Positions 1-8,672 of a DNA stretch of 64,000 nucleotides are shown here, one piece after another. The notes under the pieces are model-generated. The model made no database searches. It worked only from the letters and a program-made list of their open reading frames with translations, and was not told the DNA's origin. A program made the translations under genes and the position numbers. Numbering within the stretch: position 1 is the stretch's first letter; each line of letters opens with the position of its first letter. The stretch is from an uncultured Clostridia bacterium (GTDB taxonomy: Bacteria > Bacillota > Clostridia > Christensenellales > UBA1242): the NCBI GenBank assembly GCA_934747885.1, contig CAKVHE010000002.1, positions 248,001 to 312,000 on the forward strand. The letters are read 5' to 3'.

Positions 1-1
1 C

Positions 2-70
2 CATTTACACTTTGAAGTCTTGGAAAATGGCGTTGAAGTTGACCCAAACAAATATCTTGAAATAAAATAA
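2..70 (+). CDS. C-terminal end of an M23-family peptidase (partial)
   Basis: Only the last 22 codons of this gene lie in the window. They end in TAA at 68-70 and read H-L-H-F-E-V followed by N-G-V-E-V-D-P and a final L-E-I-K. The HLHFEV tract followed by NGV-x-VDP is the usual C-terminal signature of LytM/M23 zinc endopeptidases, which cut peptidoglycan peptide cross-bridges. The second His of HLH is a catalytic or metal-site residue in that family. The domain organisation upstream cannot be seen. A strong terminator follows directly. Confidence 0.7.
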   Translation, partial: HLHFEVLENGVEVDPNKYLEIK

Positions 71-77
71 ATTAAGC

Positions 78-108
78 AAAAGCCCTGCCAATTTTGGTAG
101 GGCTTTTT
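78..108. terminator. Rho-independent terminator, bidirectional
   Basis: The arms AGCCCTGCCA (81-90) and TGGTAGGGCT (95-104) form a ten-pair stem with one mismatch and a four-base loop. A T-run follows on the plus strand and an A-rich tract precedes it, so it can end both the M23 gene and the convergent thiolase gene. Confidence 0.85.
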
Positions 109-113
109 GATGC

Positions 114-827
114 TTAGTTGTCCACTTTGTCCCAAAGGTTGTATCTTTCGGGTGAACTTATGGCTCGCAAAATACTTTCCTTGGTGTGGGGGCAAAGCGT
201 TTCAAGGTTTTTAATAACTTCTTTAACTTCTTGACGTTTGGTGTGCTTGTCTGCTGGACAAGGGTTAAAGAAAATTGGGTACCCGCTGGACTCGCGAATT
301 ACCTCGGTTTCGTACATAAATATCATAGGACGAATAACCGTGATGCCGGTTTGGCTCATAAAAGATTTTGGTGCAAAGGTAGAAAGGCGGTTTTCAAAGC
401 ACAAACTTAGTAAAAATGTTTCAATGGTGTCGTCTAAATGGTGGCCAAGTGCTAGTTTGTTGCATCCGTTTTCTTTGGCGGTAGAGCACAAAATGCCACG
501 ACGCAATTTTGCACACAAACTACATGGATTTTTTTCTTTACGAATTTCAAAAACTACTTTGTAAATGTCAGAAGGGACAATTTTGTATTCTACATCGCGC
601 TCTTTACAAAAGTTGATTAAGCCGGAAAAGTCAGCACCTTCAAAGCCCATATCTACGGTAATTGCAAGTAGTTCAAAATTTTCTTTTGCAATTTTTTTGT
701 AGCATGAAAAAAGGTCAAGTAGCAACAAACTATCTTTTCCGCCTGATAGTCCAATTGCAATTTTATCGCCTTCTTGCACAAGGTTGTATTTTTTTATTGC
801 CTTAATAAATTTACTCAGTCTGTTCAT
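114..827 (-). CDS. TtcA/TilS-type PP-loop tRNA thiolation protein
   Basis: A 237-residue ATP pyrophosphatase of the TtcA group. In TtcA, ATP adenylates a tRNA base and an Fe-S cluster assists sulfur transfer to give 2-thiocytidine at position 32. The PP-loop SGGKDS is at residues 28-33. A CxxC pair (C102, C105) lies in PCSLCAKLRRG, GHHLDD follows at about 128-133, and a further Cys sits near residue 189 in NPCPADKHTKRQE, consistent with three cluster ligands. It is shorter than E. coli TtcA (about 311 residues), as many clostridial homologues are. Family membership is firm, but the exact tRNA target is not shown by the sequence. It is transcribed alone, convergent with the M23 gene. Confidence 0.85.
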   Translation of the reverse strand: MNRLSKFIKAIKKYNLVQEGDKIAIGLSGGKDSLLLLDLFSCYKKIAKENFELLAITVDMGFEGADFSGLINFCKERDVEYKIVPSDIYKVVFEIRKEKNPCSLCAKLRRGILCSTAKENGCNKLALGHHLDDTIETFLLSLCFENRLSTFAPKSFMSQTGITVIRPMIFMYETEVIRESSGYPIFFNPCPADKHTKRQEVKEVIKNLETLCPHTKESILRAISSPERYNLWDKVDN

Positions 828-925
828 AGGTTGGTATTATAATTTAACAAATAAAAAATTTCAAGTTGTTTTTGAGTAATAATTTTAGCAAAAAAACAAA
901 AAACTAATAAAGCCTACCAATTCGT

Positions 926-954
926 TTGACAAAATTTTTTAATTTTTATATACT
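926..954 (+). promoter_or_regulatory. Sigma-A promoter
   Basis: TTGACA at 926-931, a 17-base spacer and TATACT at 949-954. It lies about 30 bases before the lipoprotein start at 984. Confidence 0.85.
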
Positions 955-983
955 TTAAGTAATTAAGTGGTAAAAGGAAGATT

Positions 984-2993
984 ATGAAAAAAAGTTTTAA
1001 ACTAATATTGTCTTTATTGGTTATTTGCCTTGGTGCTGTTGTTTTTACCGCTTGCGGAAACGAAACAACCTTGGTTACTGGTGTTAGTTTTTACAACGAA
1101 GAAATATATGCTAGTATTGGGGAAGAATTAAATCTAAACTACAAAATTTTCCCAAACAACTCTACCAACAAAAAGGTGACTTTTTGGTCTTCAAATCCGG
1201 CAGTCGCTTCGGTTCAAAGTGACGGAAAAGTAAAAGTTTTGGGGGCGGGTGAAACCTCAATTGTGGTAAGAACAGTTGATGGTGGCTATGAGGATAATGT
1301 AAAAATTATTACTTATGTAGATCCAACCTCTCTTTCGTGGGATACCAGTGATGGCGTTATTATGCCGGCGCCAAGCGGAGCCGCGTATGACTATTACGCT
1401 TCAATGGCAATAAATCAGGTTATAAAATTAAAACCTAGTTTCTTTTTAAACGCGGTAGAATCGGCGGAAGTTACCAATCGAAAGGTAAAATTTACCTCTT
1501 CAAACCCAACAAACATTAGTGTGGTTGATGAGGCAGAAGGGCTAGTTAAGGCCATAAACAATGTTTTGGATTCAAATGGTGAAGCATATAGTGACATAAG
1601 AGCAACCATAACCACCGAAACCGGCGAAAAGACTGTGGTTTGCAGAGTGTTTATTAACGAATATGCATCGCTAAACAACTTGTATTTAAACTATAAAATT
1701 GGTGGCAAACCGGTACTAGTAAAAAGAGATGGTAGTGACACAATTTCACTTACCAAAAACAGTGGAAGCAAAGAGTTTTATGCCTTTATTTTAAACCAAA
1801 CCGAAAAGAAAAAGACCGACCTAGATATGACGTTTTCTAGTTCAAATGAAAATGTGTTTACGGTGCAAACTGTGAGTAATGCAGATGGTATTTTTGGTTT
1901 GACTATAACGCCAGTAAACGAAGGTACGGGAACCCTTTATGTTAGCACAACTTGCAACAATAGTGAAGGCAAAAAAATCCGTATAGCCATTAACATAAAA
2001 GTAGAAGCCGAAATAAAATCGGTTAAGGCAAGTGTATCTAGTAGAACCGAAAATGGTACCGAAATTTTGCTTAGTGGCGAAACCTTTGGTTTAAACTTAA
2101 CCTATTTTTCTGAAACCGGATTTAATGGTGCGGCAATAAATGCAACGCGTGATATTTCATTTGACACATCAAGTTTAATAGCCATTAGCGAGTATGTAAA
2201 ATACTACGGCGAAAACTCATTTAAAATTATAAAGGTTCCAACCAACGAAACCAAATTGTTTACTATAACTGGCAAGGTTAACGCAACCAATGATAGCTCT
2301 AGCCGAAAAGTTTCTTTTTCGTACAATTTTTATATTAGAAATGAGTTAGAAGGAATTGTTATTTCGGAAACTGAAAAAACAGCCGAGAGTTTGCCTGAAG
2401 AAGCAATAACTAGCATAACAATGTCAGCGGGCGTAGGGTATGAAAAAGAAATTTTTGCCTACACTTTTGGCTTTGATAAATTTATTGCTCAGCCAATAAC
2501 CAAAATTGAAGCAGACTACGACAGCACGATGATAACTCTAACTCAAAGCGGCAACAAGTTTGTAATTTTGGGTCAAAAAACCGGCACCACAAAAATCACT
2601 TTTACCGCAACTGACGGCAAAATAATAATTGAACGTGAACTGATTGTGTATATTGTGCAAGCGCTTGGTGAAATTAAACTAAGTGATGCTAGCGGGAACG
2701 AACTTTCGGGCACCATAATGCTAACTGGTTTGAAAGTGGATAGTGAGTACCGCATTTATCTTTCAATTGCCGAAATTCCTTCAAGCAATTACAAAATTGA
2801 AACGCCCGACGCAATTTCTATTGAAGCAATTTGCCCAAACGACGAAGTAAATTTAAAAATTGTTGAAACTTACGAAGGCCGCGTTTATAAAAAATATTGC
2901 GTAATTGAGCCGGGAACACTTGCCGGAACTTTGCAAATTGAATTTAAGGCAGGGCGCATAAACGCGACTAAAATTATTGAGATAAATCTGTAA
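984..2993 (+). CDS. Secreted lipoprotein with bacterial Ig-like (BIG2) domain
   Basis: 669 residues. The signal peptide ends in a lipobox (VFTAC) with the lipidated Cys at residue 24, so the protein should be anchored in the outer leaflet of the membrane. Residues about 30-110 form a BIG2 domain: GVSF, then SSNPAVASV-x-SDGKV, then GAGETSIVV, the typical Ca-independent Ig-like strand pattern. The rest is Ser/Thr/Asn-rich beta sequence with further weak Ig-like units (SSNP near 180, TFSSSNENVF near 290). No catalytic motif was seen. An RBS (GGAAG) precedes the ATG. It has its own promoter and terminator, so it is a single-gene unit beside two other surface proteins. Function unknown; adhesion or cell-wall architecture is only a guess. 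Confidence 0.85.
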   Translation: MKKSFKLILSLLVICLGAVVFTACGNETTLVTGVSFYNEEIYASIGEELNLNYKIFPNNSTNKKVTFWSSNPAVASVQSDGKVKVLGAGETSIVVRTVDGGYEDNVKIITYVDPTSLSWDTSDGVIMPAPSGAAYDYYASMAINQVIKLKPSFFLNAVESAEVTNRKVKFTSSNPTNISVVDEAEGLVKAINNVLDSNGEAYSDIRATITTETGEKTVVCRVFINEYASLNNLYLNYKIGGKPVLVKRDGSDTISLTKNSGSKEFYAFILNQTEKKKTDLDMTFSSSNENVFTVQTVSNADGIFGLTITPVNEGTGTLYVSTTCNNSEGKKIRIAINIKVEAEIKSVKASVSSRTENGTEILLSGETFGLNLTYFSETGFNGAAINATRDISFDTSSLIAISEYVKYYGENSFKIIKVPTNETKLFTITGKVNATNDSSSRKVSFSYNFYIRNELEGIVISETEKTAESLPEEAITSITMSAGVGYEKEIFAYTFGFDKFIAQPITKIEADYDSTMITLTQSGNKFVILGQKTGTTKITFTATDGKIIIERELIVYIVQALGEIKLSDASGNELSGTIMLTGLKVDSEYRIYLSIAEIPSSNYKIETPDAISIEAICPNDEVNLKIVETYEGRVYKKYCVIEPGTLAGTLQIEFKAGRINATKIIEINL

Positions 2994-3018
2994 ATTTTTA
3001 CAACTAAATAACATACTT

Positions 3019-3055
3019 TAAAAGTGGTGAAAGATGCGTTCTTTGACCACTTTTT
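3019..3055 (+). terminator. Rho-independent terminator
   Basis: The arms AAAGTGGTGAAAG and CTTTGACCACTTT enclose a short loop, have a single internal mismatch, and are followed by T5. It ends the BIG2 lipoprotein transcript. Confidence 0.8.
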
Positions 3056-3067
3056 GGGGTATGGGTA

Positions 3068-3096
3068 TTGACAAAACAAATGTTTTATAGTATAAT
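3068..3096 (+). promoter_or_regulatory. Consensus sigma-A promoter
   Basis: Perfect TTGACA (3068-3073), a 17-base spacer and perfect TATAAT (3091-3096). With both hexamers at consensus it predicts strong expression of the following surface protein. Confidence 0.92.
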
Positions 3097-3136
3097 GTGT
3101 AAAAGCTAAAAAATAAAGGTTTTTTTGGGGGAAAAA

Positions 3137-5428
3137 ATGAAAAAAAGATTAACTATTCTTATTAGTACTATCTTATCTGTTCTTTGTTCTGTGGCTTTGG
3201 GCGTGTACACAATTGTTAGCACAACAAAAGGTATAAATCCAAATCCAGATAATGGCGGCAAGCAAGATGTAACCGTTTCGCCTGATGCTGAAGTTACCGA
3301 AGAAACATTTAACTTTATTCTTGGTAGCTCGCGTAATGATGTAGTACTTATTGAAAATAAAGACGCAATTTCTGAAAAACAAGATTTAATCGTGTTTGAA
3401 AATGATGCTTTTGTTGCCAAAAAAGTTGGTGAAGCAACTGTTGAAATTGCAAAAAGTGAAAAACAAGTATTAAAAATTAAAATCGTCGTTTTGGATAAGG
3501 GTAATGGTTCAGCAGAAAACCCATTTGTTGTTGGTACTGTTGAAGACCTATTGGATTTGGTAAACAATCCAAACTTTATTAACAGCGACGAAACTTACAT
3601 TAAGCAAATTGACGACTTAGATTTGTCTAACATTGCTAGCTGGAAACCAATTGGTGACTACGGTAAAGCATTTTTGGCGAACTATGATGGTAATGGCTTT
3701 AAAGTTAAAGGTCTAAAAATTGTTATCACTGCTGAAAACTTAAACGAATATGTTTTCAATCGTGAAAGCACAACTGGAACCTTTGCAAAATGTATGACTT
3801 TGGGCTTCTTTGGTAGAGTTGGTGATTCTGCAAATAGCCCAGTAATTAAAAATCTTAACATTGTTGATGGCGTTATTGATACTACCGCTGTTGACGGAAC
3901 CGTTTCAACTCTTGACATTTGCTATGTTGGTATGGCAATTGGTGAATTAAGATACGGCACTCTTACTGCTGACGAAAGTGCAAGTGTTTCTGCTAACATT
4001 TATAGCACTCTTGCAAACAATGCATCTCGTTCGTTGGTTGGTCAAATTTCTGGTCTTGTTGGTTTTGCTGACAAAGCAACTGTATCCAACTACAATGTTG
4101 TTACAAACATTGACACCAAAAACCAATACTCATTTGAAAAAGATGGCAAGTTCTATGGTTCAAAATATTCTGGTCTAGTTGGTAGAGTTAGAGATTCAAA
4201 AGTTTTGGACTGCAATGTACAATTTAGCTTCAATGGTTTGAACTATATGTACACCTCGGTTTCGGGTGCTATCAACTCAGTAGAAACATCAAATAGCGCT
4301 TATGCAACCGAAGTCGTAAACGTAATCGTTAAAAAGGCAAATATTGTTGTTCGTCGTTTTACCAACGATGTAACTGTTGCAGCAAAAGTTAGTGGTTTTG
4401 TTGACCAAGTTTTAATTAAAGGTACAAATGTAACTTTGGTTAAAGATTGTGGCGTTGATGAAATTTATGTTGATGGTATTGGAACCTCGCAAGTTGCAGG
4501 CTTTGTAAACATCAATGAAGCAAAAATAGAAAATTGCTACGTTAAAGGTGCAAACCTTCAAGGTGCATATTCGGCAGGTTTTGTATTTATCAACTATGCA
4601 ACCGCTCAAATTATCTATTCTGATTTTGCAGGTGCTTGCGTTGATGCAACCATTTACACTCAAAACTCAGGTGCAGGTTTTGCATATACCAACTATGGCA
4701 CAATTAGTGCAGAAGTTGCTGGGGTAGAAGTTAACACTGCAATTATGCTAGTTTCTCCAAAAACTAATGATTCGTACCTAGCAGGTTTGGTTGCAGAAAA
4801 CAATTCGCAATTTGAAATTAAAAACTTTGTAGTAAACACTGGTTTGTACAATGTACAAAATGCTGGTGGCGCAATTGGTAGAGCAACAGTTGGTAGTGCT
4901 TTAAACGGTCTAACCGTAAACTCAATTATCCAAACAAGCGCAAATGCTAAATTTGTTGGTGGCATTATTGCAAGAGTCGGTGATGCAACCGAAGGCAAAG
5001 TAGTAATTAAAAATGTTGATGGTTTTGTAAGCGTTAATGACGAAGATGTAAGAACTTCGGGCAAAACCTACGATATTGAAATTTTTGGTGCAATTGTTGG
5101 TTCGGCTGGTTCTCCAGTAGAAATCTTAAATGACACTCAAAAAACCATGTATGCAGTTGTTTACTTTAACAGTGCATCTGCAGAAACAATGGGTAATGCT
5201 TACATTGGTGCTATTATTGGCGCAAGCAAAAGTGATTCAAACAGAATTACTGAAGGTTGCCACAAAGTAACCAATCTTGAAGTTGTTATGAATGTCTTCA
5301 ACGAAACAAGTGCAAGTCATGTAATTAACAGCGTTATTGCATACGATCCAGTAAGCATTGCAAACTCTTCAAAATCTTCGGTTAAAGCTGATGGCGTTAA
5401 TGTAAAACTTTACCGCGCACACGCTTAA
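3137..5428 (+). CDS. Secreted or membrane-anchored repetitive beta-helix-like surface protein
   Basis: 763 residues from the ATG at 3137, chosen because a GGGGG tract sits 5-10 bases upstream; an in-frame TTG at 3125 overlaps that site and is unlikely. Residues about 5-28 are a hydrophobic signal or anchor segment without a lipobox. After a short Pro/Asn linker, the tract GNGSAENPFVV with later YDGNGFKVKGL is the signature seen before GLUG-type right-handed beta-helix regions. From there to the C-terminus, units of 20-40 residues recur with G-G-x-V/I-G/A turns (GLVGRV, GGIIARVGD, GAIVGSA). No sortase motif or C-terminal membrane segment was seen. With a consensus promoter and its own terminator it is probably abundant. 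Function unknown. Confidence 0.8.
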   Translation: MKKRLTILISTILSVLCSVALGVYTIVSTTKGINPNPDNGGKQDVTVSPDAEVTEETFNFILGSSRNDVVLIENKDAISEKQDLIVFENDAFVAKKVGEATVEIAKSEKQVLKIKIVVLDKGNGSAENPFVVGTVEDLLDLVNNPNFINSDETYIKQIDDLDLSNIASWKPIGDYGKAFLANYDGNGFKVKGLKIVITAENLNEYVFNRESTTGTFAKCMTLGFFGRVGDSANSPVIKNLNIVDGVIDTTAVDGTVSTLDICYVGMAIGELRYGTLTADESASVSANIYSTLANNASRSLVGQISGLVGFADKATVSNYNVVTNIDTKNQYSFEKDGKFYGSKYSGLVGRVRDSKVLDCNVQFSFNGLNYMYTSVSGAINSVETSNSAYATEVVNVIVKKANIVVRRFTNDVTVAAKVSGFVDQVLIKGTNVTLVKDCGVDEIYVDGIGTSQVAGFVNINEAKIENCYVKGANLQGAYSAGFVFINYATAQIIYSDFAGACVDATIYTQNSGAGFAYTNYGTISAEVAGVEVNTAIMLVSPKTNDSYLAGLVAENNSQFEIKNFVVNTGLYNVQNAGGAIGRATVGSALNGLTVNSIIQTSANAKFVGGIIARVGDATEGKVVIKNVDGFVSVNDEDVRTSGKTYDIEIFGAIVGSAGSPVEILNDTQKTMYAVVYFNSASAETMGNAYIGAIIGASKSDSNRITEGCHKVTNLEVVMNVFNETSASHVINSVIAYDPVSIANSSKSSVKADGVNVKLYRAHA

Positions 5429-5453
5429 GCCTGACAATAAAATTAACACAAAA

Positions 5454-5485
5454 TTAAGTCTGGGAATTTTCCCAGACTTTTTTGT
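5454..5485 (+). terminator. Rho-independent terminator
   Basis: AAGTCTGGGAA, loop TT, then TTCCCAGACTT and a T-run: a perfect hairpin 26 bases after the stop codon of the beta-helix-like protein. Confidence 0.9.
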
Positions 5486-5564
5486 TTTGAGCCATTTTTA
5501 TTTGACAAAAGTTTTACAAATATTTAAACTATAATAGAAGCATAATAATAATGATGGAGCCATT

Positions 5565-7448
5565 ATGTCAAAAAATAAATCATTAGTAAAAAAGAAAAAG
5601 AACCCATTTGTTGTGGTAGGCATTATTCTTGCCTGCATCGTTGTGGTGTCGGTGGGTGCCGGTTTGATTTTTAAGGCATTAAAGACAGGCTCGGTGCGTT
5701 CGCTTACTGTTGAGGCAACCTATGCCGAATTGTCGGTAGGTAGCGCAAGCAGTAGTGTGGACGTTGACGTTAGTATTTTTCCAACAACTGCTAGCAACAA
5801 AGGTGTGTATGTTTATAGTTCCAACACCGAAGTTGCAACAGTAGAAATTGTAAATGGCAAAGTCAGAGTAACTGGCGTCGGCGAAGGTTCTGCAAAAATA
5901 ACGGTGCAAAGCGCTTCTCGTCGTTCAGTTATGGATAGTTTTGATGTTTCGGTTAAGGACGTTGTAATTGACGAACTGTGGTTTGTAGATGACAACGGGG
6001 AAGAAATTTCTCAAATCACTGTGCAAAAAGACGGTATGAACCACGAAATACCATTTAAGATTTTGCCAGAAAACGGAAACCTTAACAAACTAAAAGTCCC
6101 AGAGAGTGCCAAAAACGGTGCAATTGTTGATGCTTACATTGACACGGCAAAGCAATGCTTGGTAATAAAAACCAACCCTGATAGCGCGCTTTCGTCTACA
6201 AACGTTGATGTGGATATTTATCAAACATCTAGCATTAGCGAAGTTCGCTCGCAATACAAGTCTTTGCAAGTGGATTTAATTCCTCGTAAAACCTATCTGC
6301 GATTTGGTTTTAGCACGCCATCGCAACCAGAGGTTAGAAAATATGAGCACGAAAACTTTATTTATCTAGATAACAAAGGTGATGCATCTAGAGCAAACAT
6401 AAAACCACAAATTGGTTATGATGCAGACTTTAATTCTACTTACGAAACCTCGGTTGACGACTATGATATTTTTGTAGACGGCACCAAAATTGCATTAAAT
6501 GAAGGCGTTTATGTAAAGAGCGAAGGTGGAGTTAATAAATTTAGTATAATAAAAAACAATGGCTATTTTACCGTGCAAACATTTAGTGCGTTTGGCTTAG
6601 GTGATAGCAGTTTGATAAAATTTGCTCATAAGTTCACTGACGCCGAAAACCAACTTGAAATTATTTATCGAAATCCGGTTTCTAGTGATGGTGGTGACGA
6701 ATTTAAACTTATTTCGGGAACAACGCTAGAAAAAGGAAAGACCATAGCCCTAGAATTTTCGTATGATAAGGGCGTTAGCGCAAAATTTGTTACCATAAAC
6801 TTTAATGCCCTTGAATTTACTCGTGGTGAAATTGTTTATGAGGCAAAAATATTGTCAAATGGCCATATGATTTGCATCGAAAACGGGGTTGAAGTTGTAG
6901 AAATTTACAAAGAAAACAACCGCGTGTTTGTAAAAGCATTAAATTCCGGAAATATCTCGGTGGAATTTACGGCAAGATTTAGTTATTGGGATGAGCGCTA
7001 CAACGCTTACCAAACCGGTCAATCAGCGGTAGCAACCATCACTACAAACTTTACGGTAAAAAGTGAATTGTCCGATTTGTTTGCATCAATCAATGGTGAA
7101 GAAGTTAAGACAAAAACCATCAGTTATGCAACTCTTGCAAGCACAACCGACAACCAAAAATATTTGCAACTAAACATTTATCCATTGCCATTTGAAGATG
7201 GTGTGCTGGATTATAGCAAACTACGTTTTAAGGTCACCTATCCATCAAGTTATACTGATGGCATTGTTAGGGTGGTGCAATCTAACAAAGTGGGTGATTT
7301 TACCTCAATGGACGATAGTTCCTATACAATATTTATTACCGGACCTTGCAATGATGTCTGCCTAGAATTTTATTACGACGACGATCGCTCAGGCACTCTT
7401 TCGAAAGGTGAAAAAGTAGTTAGGGTATTTTTAACAATAGGTGCCTAA
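5565..7448 (+). CDS. Membrane-anchored BIG2-domain surface protein
   Basis: 627 residues. A Lys-rich N-terminus (KKKKNP) precedes one membrane span at about 13-38, giving an N-in/C-out anchor. Residues about 43-125 are a BIG2 Ig-like fold: VSIFP, then SSNTEVATVEIVNGKV, then GVGEGSAKITV. The remainder is beta-rich with no enzyme motif. A GGAG RBS lies 7 bases before the ATG. The upstream region has TTGACA (5502-5507) but no TATAAT at ideal spacing (TATAAT at 5530 is 22 bases away; a weak TAAACT sits at 17), so the promoter is uncertain. The stop overlaps the next gene's start (TAATG), which implies translational coupling to the Smr protein. Confidence 0.82.
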   Translation: MSKNKSLVKKKKNPFVVVGIILACIVVVSVGAGLIFKALKTGSVRSLTVEATYAELSVGSASSSVDVDVSIFPTTASNKGVYVYSSNTEVATVEIVNGKVRVTGVGEGSAKITVQSASRRSVMDSFDVSVKDVVIDELWFVDDNGEEISQITVQKDGMNHEIPFKILPENGNLNKLKVPESAKNGAIVDAYIDTAKQCLVIKTNPDSALSSTNVDVDIYQTSSISEVRSQYKSLQVDLIPRKTYLRFGFSTPSQPEVRKYEHENFIYLDNKGDASRANIKPQIGYDADFNSTYETSVDDYDIFVDGTKIALNEGVYVKSEGGVNKFSIIKNNGYFTVQTFSAFGLGDSSLIKFAHKFTDAENQLEIIYRNPVSSDGGDEFKLISGTTLEKGKTIALEFSYDKGVSAKFVTINFNALEFTRGEIVYEAKILSNGHMICIENGVEVVEIYKENNRVFVKALNSGNISVEFTARFSYWDERYNAYQTGQSAVATITTNFTVKSELSDLFASINGEEVKTKTISYATLASTTDNQKYLQLNIYPLPFEDGVLDYSKLRFKVTYPSSYTDGIVRVVQSNKVGDFTSMDDSSYTIFITGPCNDVCLEFYYDDDRSGTLSKGEKVVRVFLTIGA

Positions 7449-7699
7449 TGGAAGACGAGTTTTTGTTTGGCAACCTATACAAACTAGATTTGCACGGGCT
7501 TACGCGCGAAGAAGCGCTTGCCGAAATTTTGCATTATCTAAACCTTTTAGACAATAATTACGACGGTGTTGTTTTGGTTCATGGCTATCATTATGGCAGG
7601 GTTTTAAAAAACCTTGTACGCAAAGAAATTTCCCACCCCCGAATTGAAAAAATAGTGCACATAAATGGTGGAATAACCGCATATAAATTAAAAAAATAA
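7448..7699 (+). CDS. Small stand-alone Smr-domain protein
   Basis: 83 residues, essentially one Smr (small MutS-related) domain: LDLHGLTREEAL at about 13-24 is the conserved DLHG motif, and VLVHGYHYGRVLK at about 42-54 corresponds to the HGxG motif. Smr domains bind branched DNA or cleave RNA; at this size there is no MutS2 ATPase, so the substrate is unknown. The ATG overlaps the preceding stop by one base and there is no separate promoter, so it is coupled to the BIG2 protein, an odd pairing of a cytoplasmic nuclease-like domain with a surface protein. Confidence 0.82.
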   Translation: MEDEFLFGNLYKLDLHGLTREEALAEILHYLNLLDNNYDGVVLVHGYHYGRVLKNLVRKEISHPRIEKIVHINGGITAYKLKK

Positions 7700-7732
7700 T
7701 TTTCAAAAACTATGGTAAAATTAAAAATTGTA

Positions 7733-7741
7733 TGGTATAAT
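7733..7741 (+). promoter_or_regulatory. Extended -10 promoter
   Basis: TGG followed by TATAAT (7736-7741) forms an extended -10 element. The -35 at 17-base spacing (TGGTAA) is poor. It lies 29 bases before the small membrane protein start. Confidence 0.65.
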
Positions 7742-7769
7742 ATATCTATACTTTTTAGGGGGTAAAAAA

Positions 7770-7973
7770 ATGGTTTCTAAAAAAGTTTTAATTTCAAGTA
7801 TCATAACAGTTAGCGTTTGCTTAATTTTGAGCATTGTTTGTGCAATCGTTCGCAAGTTTGACGTTGTTTCTGCAATTTTGCTTGGCGTGGTTATTGTGTT
7901 TGCAATAATTGTTGCAGTTACATGTTGGAGAGAGTCGGTTGAACAAAACAGAGACAAGACCGAAAATAAATAA
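7770..7973 (+). CDS. Small two-span membrane protein, uncharacterised
   Basis: 67 residues from ATG 7770, chosen because AGGGGG lies at 7757-7762; a longer frame from 7728 would run through the promoter. Two hydrophobic segments (about 5-25 and 30-50) are joined by a short basic loop (RKFD), and the tail is highly charged (ESVEQNRDKTENK). No family recognised. It is a monocistronic unit with an extended -10 promoter and a terminator. Confidence 0.65.
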   Translation: MVSKKVLISSIITVSVCLILSIVCAIVRKFDVVSAILLGVVIVFAIIVAVTCWRESVEQNRDKTENK

Positions 7974-7983
7974 CTAAAACAAA

Positions 7984-8011
7984 AGCAGTCCAAATTTGGG
8001 CTGTTTTTTTA
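7984..8011 (+). terminator. Rho-independent terminator
   Basis: AGCAGTCC, loop AAATTT, GGGCTGTT (one G-U pair), then a T-run, just after the small membrane protein. Confidence 0.8.
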
Positions 8012-8060
8012 TGTTTAAATTGCGCCAAAGTGGTAAATAATTGCTTTAAAGGAAGGCGTT

Positions 8061-8636
8061 ATGAAAAACAAAGATTTAGGTGTTGCGATTGGTGCAATTT
8101 TAATTTTATTTTTTATTGTTATTGTTGGCTCGTCACTTTCGGCTTTTATTATTGCAAAAAACAAAGTTGAGGTGCATAGCATACTAGTAACCACAACCAG
8201 TAGTGACATAAAAGTCACTGACGAAAAGGGCAAGGAGATTTCGGCGCTTAAAATAAAATCTTCGGCAATTGGGGTAAGACCAGCAACCGGCGATGAGTCT
8301 ATTGAAACCGAAATTCCCACTACCATAAATGATAGTGTGGGCACCGAAGGTGCGTATGGCTGTTTTAAACTTACCACAACGGGCGGGTACCGAATTATTT
8401 TAAAAGGGCTAAGTGTTACCAAAGGCTCCGCAGAAAATTTGGACAACATTAAAATTGCAGTAATGGACGACCATGATATTGCTGTTTGTGGCGCCGATGT
8501 AAATGCTGAGATGTGCCGTAGTGAAACTGCTGTTACAAACAAAGAAATAGTTATTGTGGTTTGGCTTGATGAAGCAACTACCAAGTCTATTGCCGGTGGG
8601 CAAATTTCGGCTGAAATTTCTATTGAACCAATTTAG
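8061..8636 (+). CDS. Single-span extracytoplasmic protein, possibly CalY/TasA-like
   Basis: 191 residues. One hydrophobic segment (about 7-30) is followed by an extracytoplasmic beta-rich domain. The C-terminal part, VIVVWLDE then GGQISAEISIEPI, resembles the closing strands of CalY/TasA-like fibre subunits (VWL followed by a G-G-x-I-S strand), but the first half does not match that family clearly. Two Cys residues (CGADVNAEMC) could form a disulfide. A GGAAGG RBS lies just before the ATG. The gene sits 36 bases before spoVB without a terminator between them, so the two are probably co-transcribed. Family assignment is weak. Confidence 0.65.
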   Translation: MKNKDLGVAIGAILILFFIVIVGSSLSAFIIAKNKVEVHSILVTTTSSDIKVTDEKGKEISALKIKSSAIGVRPATGDESIETEIPTTINDSVGTEGAYGCFKLTTTGGYRIILKGLSVTKGSAENLDNIKIAVMDDHDIAVCGADVNAEMCRSETAVTNKEIVIVVWLDEATTKSIAGGQISAEISIEPI

Positions 8637-8672
8637 TGAATTTTAGTTGAAAATTTACGCACACTAAAACAA

